A stretch of 64,000 bases of DNA from Pedobacter cryoconitis (GTDB lineage Bacteria; Bacteroidota; Bacteroidia; Sphingobacteriales; Sphingobacteriaceae), in the NCBI RefSeq assembly GCF_001590605.1, contig NZ_CP014504.1:2232001-2296000 (forward strand), in the 5' to 3' direction. Both the position numbers and the translations under genes were made by a program. The notes beneath the pieces are model-generated. The model was not told the origin of the DNA. It saw only the letters and a program-made list of their open reading frames with translations, and searched no databases. Below, piece after piece: positions 1 to 8,950 of the stretch (position 1 is the stretch's first letter; each line of letters opens with the position of its first letter).

Positions 1-146
1 CACACTAATGTTTTAATATTTTCATCTGCTGTCTTTTGAGTTCTGCTCAGGATGATAACTTCAGCAGCCAGTTCCCGATAATATTGTGCCAGTACACCCC
101 CCAGGTAACCATTACCTCCGGCCAGAATAATTTTATTATACTTCAT
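1..146 (-). CDS. NAD(P)-binding epimerase, N-terminal fragment
   Basis: The gene starts at the ATG complementary to 144-146 and runs off the left edge; only 48 residues are visible. They read as a Rossmann fold start: a beta strand (KIILAGG), then GGNGYLGG, which fits the GxxGxxG dinucleotide-binding loop, then a helix and the second strand VIILSR. This resembles the TIGR01777-type sugar epimerase family, but that is an inference from a short fragment. It lies 44 bp downstream of the membrane protein gene on the same strand, so the two are probably cotranscribed. Confidence 0.7.
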   Translation of the reverse strand, partial: MKYNKIILAGGNGYLGGVLAQYYRELAAEVIILSRTQKTADENIKTLV

Positions 147-190
147 CTGCTTATTTGTTTTTTAAATGGGACCTTTGATATAGGTTCATA

Positions 191-679
191 TTAATGGATT
201 AAAAGAATAATCAAAAGAATTACTAAACGATAGAACATCCACGTAATGGTCAATGTCCAGCCAAGTTTCAGAAGTTTAGTTCTGCGGATATGCTCCAGAA
301 ACATTAAACCAGCAACTCCCATAAAGTAAGTTGCATAAACTAATGGAGGAAAGATTATCCAGTGTACGCTCCATATACCTGGTAAAAGTAATAATGCGCC
401 TCCAAAAGAAATCGTCATCATATGACAAAGGTAATTCCATTTTATATCGGTATTTACCTTCATCCTGCTGACCACCAATCCCTGAAAAAATAGCTGCCCA
501 CCACAAATCAAATACTCCCGGTAAATATGACCTTCAGGTAACAAGCCATTCATTAGCCCTGCATAACCTGAGAGCACATAAGCAACCCCGGCCCAGCTAA
601 AGATCAAATAAATGATCCGGTAATTGACCAATGGAAATTCAGTGTCTGATAACATTAATAAGCTCCTTAAAGTACTCAT
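191..679 (-). CDS. Small integral membrane protein of unknown function
   Basis: This 162-residue protein has about four hydrophobic segments (roughly residues 20-45, 85-105, 108-128 and 140-160) and no recognised catalytic motif. It is probably an inner-membrane protein. It follows a GbsR-type regulator gene but is separated from it by a terminator-like hairpin and has its own copy of the regulator's putative operator just upstream (695-716). It is therefore the likely target of that regulator, together with the epimerase-like gene that follows. I do not recognise the family. Confidence 0.75.
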   Translation of the reverse strand: MSTLRSLLMLSDTEFPLVNYRIIYLIFSWAGVAYVLSGYAGLMNGLLPEGHIYREYLICGGQLFFQGLVVSRMKVNTDIKWNYLCHMMTISFGGALLLLPGIWSVHWIIFPPLVYATYFMGVAGLMFLEHIRRTKLLKLGWTLTITWMFYRLVILLIILLIH

Positions 680-694
680 CTTTTATATATTTAA

Positions 695-716
695 TTTTCA
701 GTAATTTTTGAAAGTT
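695..716. promoter_or_regulatory. Putative GbsR-type operator, copy 1
   Basis: Two half-sites, TTTTCA and TGAAAG, are separated by an 8-bp A/T-rich centre, 16 bp upstream of the ATG of the membrane protein gene. Aligned with the site at 1292-1313, 20 of 22 positions agree. A shared site upstream of a regulator and of the next gene is the usual arrangement for an autoregulated repressor. Confidence 0.6.
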
Positions 717-724
717 TAGTGGGT

Positions 725-752
725 AAAAAAAATCTTCCAATGTGAAGATTTT
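725..752 (-). terminator. Intrinsic terminator after the GbsR-type gene
   Basis: A 9-bp perfect stem (AAAATCTTC with GAAGATTTT) and a 6-nt loop are followed on the minus strand by a run of eight T. It lies about 10 bp after the regulator's stop codon, so the regulator and the downstream membrane gene probably form separate transcripts. Confidence 0.65.
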
Positions 753-761
753 AATATTTAC

Positions 762-1268
762 TTATTTAAACATCTTAAATATGGACCCCCAAAACCAGCT
801 TTCTTCTGCCTTAAGCATTGTATCTAAAGTTTTATCCACATTTTTAGCTAATTTATTAATGTCTTTAACAGATTTCGTAAAGGTCATAAATTCAGGATCT
901 TTTGCATCTCCTTCCACTTTAGACAATTCATCAAGAATTTTGATCACCGGATCAAGTTCTCTTTTTCTTCGTTCCTTAGCTACTTGCCTGGCGATATTCC
1001 AGGTATCTTTATCTGCAAAGAAATACTCTTTACGCTCCCCTGCTTTATGTTGTTTTTCTACTAAGCCCCACCCAATTAATTCTCTGAGCGTCATGTTTGC
1101 ATTACCTCTTGAAATACTCAGGGTAACCATGATTTCTTCGGTCGTTAGCGCTTCAGGTGAAATTAAGAGTAAGGCATGAACCTGTGCCATAGTCCGGTTG
1201 ATCCCCCATTCAGAACCCAATTTCCCCCATGCCTCTATAAACTTCTGTTTTGCTTCTGATAATTCCAT
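762..1268 (-). CDS. GbsR/MarR-type transcriptional regulator
   Basis: This 168-residue winged-helix regulator opens with MELSEAKQKFIEAWGKLGSE and continues with WGINRTMAQVHALL, the conserved opening of GbsR-like proteins. The DNA-binding part follows (EALTTEEIMVTLSISRGNAN, then an RELIGWGLVEK wing), and the C-terminus is a dimerisation helix. I chose the ATG at 1268; the TTG at 1274 adds only two residues. A near-consensus Bacteroidota promoter ends 3 bp before this ATG and overlaps a palindromic operator, so autoregulation is likely. The ligand is unknown; GbsR proteins elsewhere often control osmolyte or transport genes. Confidence 0.85.
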   Translation of the reverse strand: MELSEAKQKFIEAWGKLGSEWGINRTMAQVHALLLISPEALTTEEIMVTLSISRGNANMTLRELIGWGLVEKQHKAGERKEYFFADKDTWNIARQVAKERRKRELDPVIKILDELSKVEGDAKDPEFMTFTKSVKDINKLAKNVDKTLDTMLKAEESWFWGSIFKMFK

Positions 1269-1271
1269 GAA

Positions 1272-1300
1272 CAAATATACATAATTTATCGAACTTTCAA
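1272..1300 (-). promoter_or_regulatory. Promoter of the GbsR-type gene
   Basis: On the minus strand a TTG (1298-1300) is followed after exactly 18 bp by TATATTTG (1272-1279), which fits the Bacteroidota primary sigma consensus TTG-N18-TAnnTTTG. The start codon lies only 3 bp downstream, so the transcript would be leaderless or nearly so. Confidence 0.6.
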
Positions 1301-1316
1301 TAATTACTGAAAGTTT
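1292..1316. promoter_or_regulatory. Putative GbsR-type operator, copy 2
   Basis: Inverted repeat AACTTTCA / TGAAAGTT with an 8-bp centre. It covers the -33 element of the regulator's own promoter, so binding would block RNA polymerase. It matches the site at 695-716. Confidence 0.65.
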
Positions 1317-1363
1317 ATTTTAAACTAAAGCCTACTTATTAATTACAAACACCAATCCCTTTA

Positions 1364-2305
1364 TTAAGCATTAAAAACCATTTTATAATAAAGACCACCC
1401 TTTTCCTCCAGTTGCTTACCTTTTTTCAAAAAACCTGTTTTTTCAAACCAGGTTACCAAAGCCAGAGGGGAATGCACGTAAAAGCCCCCCGCTTGTGCAG
1501 CAGTAATTGCTTTGATCAGGGCTTTCCCTACTCCCATTCCCCGGTACTGCTCTAAGATAGCCAGTCCTTCGATTTTGTTTCCCGTTTTAGTTTTGTGATA
1601 ACTGCAGGTTCCTGCTGGCAGATCATTTACAGTAGCCAAAAAATGAGAAGATTGTACATCTGCAGAAACAGTAAACAACTGATCTCCATCCATTTCCCTT
1701 AAAACTGATTTTAATATCGCACCAGAAGTTTTCAATCCCGCTGCGGTTTCTACTAACTGAACCTCCAATTCAAGAGGCTCTGCACCAAGTTCAACCTTAA
1801 CCGCTTTGAGCTGCGCTACCAGAACCATTGCGCGCTCCAAAAAGCCCATCTTCCGAAGCTGTTCTTCAGATTCGTTTAAAGCCTTCAACAAGTTATTTTC
1901 ATTCCCGGTAATCTCTGACAGCACTTTAACCATAACATCCCACACCGGTTTCATTTGCTCAATCAGTTCCCAAGCCTTACCGGTTAAAATAATCAGTCTT
2001 TTCCTTTCATCAGTTTTATCGCGCAAAGAGCTGATCAGCTTTTGCTGTTCCAGCTCTTTCAGCAAGCTAATTGTCGAAGGATGTGCATAGCCAATTTCAG
2101 CAGCGAGTTCCAGAATACTCAAAGGAGATTTGAACTGCAGCGTATAAATTACAGGAAACCACTTAGGTTCAAACTCTATTCCAAAAGCTTTATACAATAG
2201 TAAACCATCCTTACGGAATTGTTCGCTTAAGCGTTGCAAACGTGTTGAAATAGCTAGTATCCCAGATTCATCGATGAGGTTAACAACTTCTTTATTTGCC
2301 ATCAT
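1364..2305 (-). CDS. MarR regulator fused to a GNAT acetyltransferase
   Basis: This 313-residue two-domain protein has a MarR winged helix at about residues 25-150 (SPLSILELAAEIGYAHPSTI helix-turn-helix, then a DERKRLIILT wing). A GNAT N-acetyltransferase domain occupies about residues 175-313 and includes the acyl-CoA loop in EQYRGMGVGKALIKA. Such fusions are a known bacterial class; the DNA target and acetyl acceptor cannot be told from sequence. The start overlaps the end of the upstream acetyltransferase gene by 14 bp (11 bp if the second Met is used), so the two are probably translated together. Confidence 0.85.
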   Translation of the reverse strand: MMANKEVVNLIDESGILAISTRLQRLSEQFRKDGLLLYKAFGIEFEPKWFPVIYTLQFKSPLSILELAAEIGYAHPSTISLLKELEQQKLISSLRDKTDERKRLIILTGKAWELIEQMKPVWDVMVKVLSEITGNENNLLKALNESEEQLRKMGFLERAMVLVAQLKAVKVELGAEPLELEVQLVETAAGLKTSGAILKSVLREMDGDQLFTVSADVQSSHFLATVNDLPAGTCSYHKTKTGNKIEGLAILEQYRGMGVGKALIKAITAAQAGGFYVHSPLALVTWFEKTGFLKKGKQLEEKGGLYYKMVFNA

Positions 2306-2795
2306 TCAGGTGTAAAACAAAAAAATGGGTATCCAGTTTCATTAGCGGCATACTCGCTGGTAAGTTCGCTTTTTCAATCGGAATAAAGCCATTACGCTCA
2401 TAAAAACGAATTGCTGCCTGTAATTTCTCGACAGTTCCCAAATAAATTGCATTGATTCCTTTGGTACTGGCATAATCAATCAGCGTATGCAGTAGTTTTT
2501 GTGCAATCCCTTTCTCTTTACCTCTGTAATGTTTATGAACGAACATTTTACGGATAACTCCGATCCCATCTCCTATATTAATTAAGGCAATAGAGCCGAT
2601 AACCTGATCCTGATCTTTCGCAATCCAGAATTCTCCCCCGGGTACTTTGTAAAACTGATCTATCTCACTCAGGTCAGGCTGATCTGCAGCAGTAATCGGA
2701 ATATTAAACTCTTGTTGTTGAATTGTAAGTATTAAATCAATGATTTGTTCAGTTTCTGCAACTGTTGATGTGGTAATTTCAAATTGTGTTTCCAT
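2292..2795 (-). CDS. GNAT family N-acetyltransferase
   Basis: A single GNAT domain of 167 residues. The acetyl-CoA-binding segment is HYRGKEKGIAQKLLHTLIDY, followed by GINAIYLGTV and RFYERNGFIPI, the usual last strands. I start it at the ATG at 2795 because the upstream extension to 2855 codes for an unlikely lead sequence that is not GNAT-like. It is the first gene of a two-gene operon with the MarR-GNAT fusion. The substrate is unknown. Confidence 0.8.
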   Translation of the reverse strand: METQFEITTSTVAETEQIIDLILTIQQQEFNIPITAADQPDLSEIDQFYKVPGGEFWIAKDQDQVIGSIALINIGDGIGVIRKMFVHKHYRGKEKGIAQKLLHTLIDYASTKGINAIYLGTVEKLQAAIRFYERNGFIPIEKANLPASMPLMKLDTHFFVLHLNDGK

Positions 2796-3078
2796 CTCTA
2801 TACTATATAAGTGTAAAAGTACGTAGTCACCTACATAAATACAAACTATTATCAAATAATTGCATTTGACCAGATTTCCAGTCAGGATTTACTTCAAAAT
2901 ATAATTGCCGGATTAAACATGAATTTGGAAAAACAGAAAATAAAGTTTACCATTGCTTCCTACTGAAGCAACAAGGTGCAAACCATAAAGATTAACCACT
3001 ATACCCCTGAAGACAAAGCAGATAAACTATCAAATCACCAGACAACTAGCTAAATATGCTCCAGACCACATAAACCAA

Positions 3079-3143
3079 ATAGTTACCAGACCTACACCAA
3101 CCAGATAATTACCAGACCAACCTAATAGTTACCAACCAAAACT
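3079..3143. repeat. Imperfect ~20-24 bp tandem repeat before the GH3 gene
   Basis: Three degenerate units share the core ATAGTTACCAGACC or ATAATTACCAGACC (starting near 3079, 3103 and 3124). More ACCAGAC motifs lie in the 60 bp to the left. The array ends just before the ATG of the glycosidase gene. The rest of 2796-3145 shows nothing I can name. Confidence 0.5.
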
Positions 3144-3145
3144 GT

Positions 3146-5455
3146 ATGAAAAAAGAAATACTAACACTCCTTGCCTTTTCCTGCCTCCACGCTGTAACTG
3201 CACAAGAAGAGAAAAACTTTAAATTGATTACTAATCCAAATGGAATTGTATTGGGCTATAACCCGATGTCCGGCGTCAAAATATTAACAGTTGACGGGCT
3301 TAAATTCAAAGATCTGAACAAAAACGGGAAGCTGGATAAATACGAAGACTGGAGATTGTCAGCCGATCTTCGGGCCAGAGATCTGGCACAGCAAATGACT
3401 ATTGCACAAATTTCCGGATTGATGCTTTACAGCGGCCATCAGATGCTTCCCGGCTCCGATTCCGGTTTCGGTTCAGCCACCTACAATGGAAAGGCCTTTA
3501 GTAAAAGTAAAGCCAAAGCAGAAGACCTCAGCGATAATCAAAAGAAATTTCTGAAAGAAGACAACCTGCGGCATATCCTCCTTACCAAAGTACAAAGCCC
3601 TGAAGTTGCTGCCGCCTGGAATAACAATATGCAAGCTTTTGTAGAAGGCATAGGTTTGGGTGTGCCTGGAAATACCAGTACAGATCCCCGTCATACCGCA
3701 ACCATCAACAGTGAATTTAATGCAGGCGCTGGAGGTACTATTTCCATGTGGCCAGACGGACTGGGAATGGCCGCAACATTTGACCCCGTTATCGTCAAAG
3801 AATTTGGACATATTGCTGCTCAGGAATATCGGGCTTTAGGTATCTCTACGGCACTTTCCCCACAAATAGATTTAGGGACAGAGCCACGCTGGTACCGTAT
3901 TGCCATGACCTTTGGCGAAAGCCCGTTAATGTCTGCGGATATGGCCCGCGCTTATATTGACGGTTTCCAGACCTCCTTCGGAAAAGATGAAATCAAAGAT
4001 GGCTGGGGTTATAAAAGTGTCAATGCCATGGTTAAACACTGGCCAAGCGGAGGCGCTGAAGAAGGCGGCCGCGACGGACACTGGGCTTATGGTAAATTTA
4101 CCGTTTATCCTGGCAAGAACCTGGAACAGCATCTTATTCCATTCATTAACGGCGCTTTTAAGTTGGATGGTAAAACTAAAAAAGCAGCAGCAGTCATGCC
4201 CTATTATACGATTACTTACGGACAAGATCCTTCCGGTCAGAATGTAGCCAATGGTTACAGCAAATACATGATTACGGATCTGCTGAGAAAGAAATACGAG
4301 TATGATGGTGTAGTCTGTACAGACTGGCTGATTACTGGTAATGAAGGTGCTACACCTGATATTTTTGCAGGCAAACCATGGGGCGCAGAAGCTTTAACAA
4401 TTAACGAAAGACATTATAAAGTGATTATGGCTGGTGTAGATCAGTTTGGCGGTAACAATGAAATCAAACCAATCATGGCGGCTTATCAAATGGGTGTCAA
4501 AGAATACGGGGCAAAATTTATGCGCGCCCGTTTTGAAACCTCTGCAATCCGGTTGTTGAAAAACATTTTCAGCGTAGGACTTTTTGAGAACCCTTATCTG
4601 GATCCTCAGGAAAGTAAAAAGATCGTAGGGAATACTGAATTTATGAAAGCAGGCTATCAGGCGCAATTAAAGTCGGTAGTTTTGCTTAAAAACAAGTCTT
4701 CCATCCTGCCAATCGCGAAAAATAAAACTGTGTTTGTGCCAAAAATCTACTATCCGGCCTCCAAAGACTGGTGGGGAAACTTATCTGCTCCAAAATTTGA
4801 TTATCCAGTAGATATCAATCTGATCAAAAGATATTATAGTGTGACAGAAGACCCTGCTCAGGCCGATTTTTCAATTGTCTTTGTATCCAGTCCTTACAGC
4901 GCAGAAGGCGGCTATGATTTGAAAGACAGAAAAGCAGGAGGCAATGGTTATGTCCCCATCACTTTACAATACGGTGCTTATACCGCCTCTACAGCAAGAA
5001 CACAAAGTATGGCCGCAGGAGATCCGGTAATAGATCCTACAGTCAGCAATCGCTCTTACGCTAACAAGACCGTTACAGCTTACAATACGATGGATTTGAG
5101 AACGATCCTGGATACAAAAGCAGCGATGAAAGAAAAACCAGTTATTGTAGTGGTCAATGCCTCAAAACCTATGGTATTTAATGAGTTTGAACAGCAAGTG
5201 GAAGGAATTGTATTACATTTTGGCATTTCCGGACAGGCTGTGCTCGATATTATCTCAGGAGCGACAGAACCATCCGGTTTATTACCCGTTCAGATGCCCG
5301 CTAACATGCTAACAGTAGAACAGCAATATGAAGACGTGCCTTTTGATATGACCTGCCACAAAGACGCGCAGGGACATGTTTATGATTTCGGTTTCGGATT
5401 GAACTGGAAAGGACAAATCAAAGATCAGCGCAATGCTAAATATCATTCCAAATAA
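3146..5455 (+). CDS. Glycoside hydrolase family 3 (beta-glucosidase-like), secreted
   Basis: This 769-residue exported enzyme has a Sec signal (residues 1-19, ending AVTAQ). Then follow an EF-hand-like loop at 56-68 (DLNKNGKLDKYED), a GH3 TIM-barrel domain, and the C-terminal alpha/beta sandwich. Visible landmarks are KHW at 297-299 in the substrate-binding loop and the probable catalytic nucleophile Asp393 in VVCTDW. The length is normal for the family. It would act in the periplasm or at the surface on beta-linked oligosaccharides; the exact sugar is not predictable. It is transcribed alone and converges on the next gene with a shared terminator between them. Confidence 0.9.
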   Translation: MKKEILTLLAFSCLHAVTAQEEKNFKLITNPNGIVLGYNPMSGVKILTVDGLKFKDLNKNGKLDKYEDWRLSADLRARDLAQQMTIAQISGLMLYSGHQMLPGSDSGFGSATYNGKAFSKSKAKAEDLSDNQKKFLKEDNLRHILLTKVQSPEVAAAWNNNMQAFVEGIGLGVPGNTSTDPRHTATINSEFNAGAGGTISMWPDGLGMAATFDPVIVKEFGHIAAQEYRALGISTALSPQIDLGTEPRWYRIAMTFGESPLMSADMARAYIDGFQTSFGKDEIKDGWGYKSVNAMVKHWPSGGAEEGGRDGHWAYGKFTVYPGKNLEQHLIPFINGAFKLDGKTKKAAAVMPYYTITYGQDPSGQNVANGYSKYMITDLLRKKYEYDGVVCTDWLITGNEGATPDIFAGKPWGAEALTINERHYKVIMAGVDQFGGNNEIKPIMAAYQMGVKEYGAKFMRARFETSAIRLLKNIFSVGLFENPYLDPQESKKIVGNTEFMKAGYQAQLKSVVLLKNKSSILPIAKNKTVFVPKIYYPASKDWWGNLSAPKFDYPVDINLIKRYYSVTEDPAQADFSIVFVSSPYSAEGGYDLKDRKAGGNGYVPITLQYGAYTASTARTQSMAAGDPVIDPTVSNRSYANKTVTAYNTMDLRTILDTKAAMKEKPVIVVVNASKPMVFNEFEQQVEGIVLHFGISGQAVLDIISGATEPSGLLPVQMPANMLTVEQQYEDVPFDMTCHKDAQGHVYDFGFGLNWKGQIKDQRNAKYHSK

Positions 5456-5496
5456 ACCTGATATAATTCCGCGGAAGTTTAATAACATTCCATAAA

Positions 5497-5523
5497 AAGG
5501 AGCAGTTAAAAAAACTGCTCCTT
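5497..5523. terminator. Bidirectional terminator
   Basis: An 11-bp perfect stem, AAGGAGCAGTT with AACTGCTCCTT, and a 5-nt A loop lie between the convergent GH3 gene and the lipoprotein gene at 5550. There is an A run on one side and a short T run on the other. Confidence 0.7.
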
Positions 5524-5549
5524 CCTCAAAGTTATGAATACCAATACTA

Positions 5550-7883
5550 TTAATGCTTCTTGCTAACGTAAGCCTTAAAGTAACCACACTCATTTAATAC
5601 TTCCTGATAATATCTGGTCTGGCTATATTGTGCTTTCAATTCCGCAAAGTATTTGCCTGTTGGTATTTTACTAAAATCAAAGCTCCAGCTATACTTCCTG
5701 TCATTATCCGGACTATTGTATTGCACATTGTAAATCTCGTTCCGCTCACATTTAGCCGCCATATAAGTGTACTTTGCTTTTAGCTCCTTAGTTTTAGCAT
5801 TGGCACGGGCCAGCAGATAATACTTCTCTGCTACCTTACTATCAGTCACTATCTTTCTATAAGGCACCGCAATACTATAAGGAGAATCTCCATAGCTTTC
5901 TGTTACCGTAGCCGAATAGTAAAACACACGTGCATTACCATAATGCGTAATGTTATAATAAGCATTCCCCAGCAATGCTGCATTTCTGGATACCTCTTTA
6001 CCCGCAGCCAGGTCTCCTTTAATTGTCTTTAAAGCCTCTATAAAACCCAATACTGTAAAATGTTTTTTATTCTTATCGGCCTCATGGTCACAATCATGAC
6101 AATCCTGAATCTTGCTATTAAAAGGATTAGCCAAAAGTTCAGTACTATTGACGGTATCAGCCTGTTTCATCAGCACAATAGCTTCATCCAATTTCTCCTG
6201 ATAAACTAATAATATAGCTTGTAAATAGCTCAGCTGTCTAACATTAATCGAATAATAGTTCAGCATGGCCAGCTCAAAAGGAGTCTTGTTCTGCTTGTTT
6301 AAAAGTGCTTTTGCTGCTTCTATCCTTGCATTGCTACTGTAAAAAGCCATTTCCGGAGCAAAAAAGTATGCTTTCAAAACATCACCTTGTTTTTTATACT
6401 GTGCTGATAACATCGTCATGCTTTGTGCGATCGCACTATTATAACGAAGGTTAGCAATTGACTTCTTATTCTTGCTCAGACTATTCAACCAGTTTAAAGG
6501 TTCTACCATTTCCGCTTCTGCTTTCGCATCAATATGTTTCAGCGTTTTCAAATAAAGCAACCAGTTCAGCACTTTATATTGCGCCATAACCAAGGTATCA
6601 TTTGCCGGTAACTGCTTTCTCCCCTTTGTATAAAATGTTTTGGCCAGCGCATAATTACCCGAAAGTGAATTCAGATAACCTGCAGCCAGGTTCCAGTAGT
6701 AAGGTTTTGACGTTTTCTCTTCATTCGCAATATTACCAACCAAAATCCGCTCCGCCGTTGTTGCCACTCGTGTTGCCGGATCAATTGTGCTTGTATCTTT
6801 CCACGCCTGCCCTTGTGACTCCCTGATATTGACCAGTCTGCTCAGTAAAAGATCAAGCTTCTCAGATTTAGGGTCAATCGCATAAATTTCCTTAATCGCA
6901 CGGGCTTCATCCCTGCTGCTGCCCAGCATCTGCCATAAAGTAATTTTCTCATCCCCATTTTTGGCCAGGCTTAAAGTCTGTTTCCAGTCTGACTCATTCT
7001 GAGGATGAAAACTCCATCTGCTTGGGATTTTCATTTCAAAAGAGTAATTATAACATAAGCTATACAAGTAATTTGCCTGCGCAAAGTCTCCCTTTTGATA
7101 ATAATAACCAGCCAGGTATCCCAATGCACGGTAATACATCATATTCTTTGGAAAAGCAGCTTCTTGTTTAGCAAAATATGCTGGCAAAGGTACATTAGCC
7201 TTTGACGCATCAGCTGCATGCTGTCTTTGCTTGAAATAGTAATAACGCACCATCTGAAACCATAAACGCTGTTTAATAAATGGATCTTTTGCCTCATCCA
7301 CAGCTTTCAATAAAATATTCTCCAAAGCTTCGGGCACCTCTTTTACAGGAGCTTTCTCGTAAGACCAGTAATCACCTGATCCCACCGCGTAGACCTCACA
7401 TTCTTTAGCCAAAAGCAAATAGTCAAGAAAAGCATTAACTTTCTTTTTATTTGCTTTTGTACTTTTCAGGTCAGGTATTCCTGCTGGCAATACATCCAGT
7501 TTTCCCTTATAATAACTTGCAGCAGAGTCAATGCCTCCTGAACTAGCTTTAATCAGCAATGTTTTCAGCGTGGTGGTATCTACTTTATTTTCAAACCACG
7601 AATTCCATTCACTCACAACCAATTGATTATAACGGGTATTGCTATCATCCAGGTTATACCCATTGTAATAAGTAATTTCACTGGTAAAGAAAAACGGAGA
7701 ATAAGTACTGTTTACAAAGGCTTCAGGTGCAAAGCTGGAACTTTGTAAATCATCATAATAGCCTCCATCACCACAGGCGACAACAACACCTGCCACCGCA
7801 ATGGAGCAGACACTAAAAATGAGCAGAAACTTCTTTGATATCTTTTGCTTCAAGCGCTGAAGCAGCGACCGTTGATAATTCAT
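5550..7883 (-). CDS. Large unknown lipoprotein with helical (TPR-like) repeats
   Basis: This 777-residue protein has a basic N-terminus, a hydrophobic segment and a lipobox-like VVACGDGG (Cys37), which suggests lipid anchoring. The rest is rich in Tyr and Ala helices of tetratricopeptide style (for example KGDFAQANYLYSLCYNY and YALAKTFYTKGRKQLPA). A short Cys/His segment, CHDCDHEADKNKKH, lies late in the protein. No enzymatic domain is recognised. Its start lies 71 bp inside the end of the upstream lipoprotein gene and there is no later Met before the signal, so the two are probably coupled and may work together in the envelope. Confidence 0.75.
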   Translation of the reverse strand: MNYQRSLLQRLKQKISKKFLLIFSVCSIAVAGVVVACGDGGYYDDLQSSSFAPEAFVNSTYSPFFFTSEITYYNGYNLDDSNTRYNQLVVSEWNSWFENKVDTTTLKTLLIKASSGGIDSAASYYKGKLDVLPAGIPDLKSTKANKKKVNAFLDYLLLAKECEVYAVGSGDYWSYEKAPVKEVPEALENILLKAVDEAKDPFIKQRLWFQMVRYYYFKQRQHAADASKANVPLPAYFAKQEAAFPKNMMYYRALGYLAGYYYQKGDFAQANYLYSLCYNYSFEMKIPSRWSFHPQNESDWKQTLSLAKNGDEKITLWQMLGSSRDEARAIKEIYAIDPKSEKLDLLLSRLVNIRESQGQAWKDTSTIDPATRVATTAERILVGNIANEEKTSKPYYWNLAAGYLNSLSGNYALAKTFYTKGRKQLPANDTLVMAQYKVLNWLLYLKTLKHIDAKAEAEMVEPLNWLNSLSKNKKSIANLRYNSAIAQSMTMLSAQYKKQGDVLKAYFFAPEMAFYSSNARIEAAKALLNKQNKTPFELAMLNYYSINVRQLSYLQAILLVYQEKLDEAIVLMKQADTVNSTELLANPFNSKIQDCHDCDHEADKNKKHFTVLGFIEALKTIKGDLAAGKEVSRNAALLGNAYYNITHYGNARVFYYSATVTESYGDSPYSIAVPYRKIVTDSKVAEKYYLLARANAKTKELKAKYTYMAAKCERNEIYNVQYNSPDNDRKYSWSFDFSKIPTGKYFAELKAQYSQTRYYQEVLNECGYFKAYVSKKH

Positions 7884-8853
7884 AGTATATTATATTTCTA
7901 TTTTCAAGATGTGCAAGGTGTTTGGAGAGTTGTTTTGCTGCAACGTTCAAGAGCTTCGGATTTACATCCTCCAGTTTAAACAAATCATTTTCTTTAATAT
8001 AAAGACCTGACAGATAAAAGCTTTTGTTTGCTTTATAAACATTTGATTGAGCTGTTTGCTGAAAGTTATCCTGGTCTGATAATTCTTTCTGACCTATCTT
8101 TCCATAAAGCTGAATGACTTTTCCTTCTCTGATTTGTATGGCCCAGGAGAATAAAGGCAGCGCAATATCTAAAGGCAACTGATAAGTTGGCAGATAGCTG
8201 ATATATTTCGAGGCATCTGTAGCATTGTAAATAGAATTACGCTGTTTCAGCTGGCCTGATAGCTTACCCATATTATAAAACATCAATAAGCCCTTATCAA
8301 CAGGCGGCACACCCGTACGGTCAGCATATTTAATCTGGTGCAGGCGGATTGTTGCTTCGAGTTGTTTTTTATTAACCGCTTTAAAAGCTTTAAGGAAAGA
8401 AAAATAACGGTTTTTAGTCCCTGTAGTCCAATCGCAATCGATTTGCACACACCGGTAAGACACTTTATTCTGTGTCATGATCTCATTGATTAACTTATTC
8501 ACCTTTTCAGCTAATGGTTCTATTTGACCAGGAGTTAGTTTTTCAAAGGTCTTGTTGGTGATATAAATAACTGGTACGATATGAAATTGATGCACATCCT
8601 GGTTGATGCTGATTATAGCATTAGGCCGGACATCATTTTTTTGTTCATCCCAGATCACATCGAATAAACGAAGATACAATTGATTGGCGGCCCCATCCTT
8701 TAAAAGCGCAGCCTGAGATTTATCTAATAAAAAGGTAGTTTTCCAGTAATAAAAAGCAGCATGAGCCGTGGATTTTTCTTCTTTACAGCCCGTCACGAAA
8801 CAGGTAATCAGACCAATGAGAATTAACCCGAATAAAAGTACTTTTTGACGCAT
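7813..8853 (-). CDS. Unknown lipoprotein, possible TIM-barrel fold
   Basis: A 346-residue protein with a lipoprotein signal (LITCFVTGCKEE). The middle contains VQIDCDWTTGTKNRYFSFLK, where the alternating acidic strand is reminiscent of the DxxDxD-type strands of glycosidase-like TIM barrels, and LPLFSWAIQIREGK near the end. This resemblance is an inference; I do not recognise the family with certainty. It is the first gene of a two-gene unit with the larger lipoprotein downstream. Confidence 0.7.
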   Translation of the reverse strand: MRQKVLLFGLILIGLITCFVTGCKEEKSTAHAAFYYWKTTFLLDKSQAALLKDGAANQLYLRLFDVIWDEQKNDVRPNAIISINQDVHQFHIVPVIYITNKTFEKLTPGQIEPLAEKVNKLINEIMTQNKVSYRCVQIDCDWTTGTKNRYFSFLKAFKAVNKKQLEATIRLHQIKYADRTGVPPVDKGLLMFYNMGKLSGQLKQRNSIYNATDASKYISYLPTYQLPLDIALPLFSWAIQIREGKVIQLYGKIGQKELSDQDNFQQTAQSNVYKANKSFYLSGLYIKENDLFKLEDVNPKLLNVAAKQLSKHLAHLENRNIIYYELSTVAASALEAKDIKEVSAHF

Positions 8854-8950
8854 AGCAGCAAATTAATATTTCATCCCCAATACGATTTAAGAACGCCATA
8901 AAGGTAGACAAATCTGGTTTCCTTTTTCAGCAGAACGAGATTTTATCCAT

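Noticed and set aside
742..1179. Open frame on the plus strand over the GbsR-type gene
   Set aside because: It is antisense to a well-supported regulator and its product is Ser/Leu-rich without any domain.
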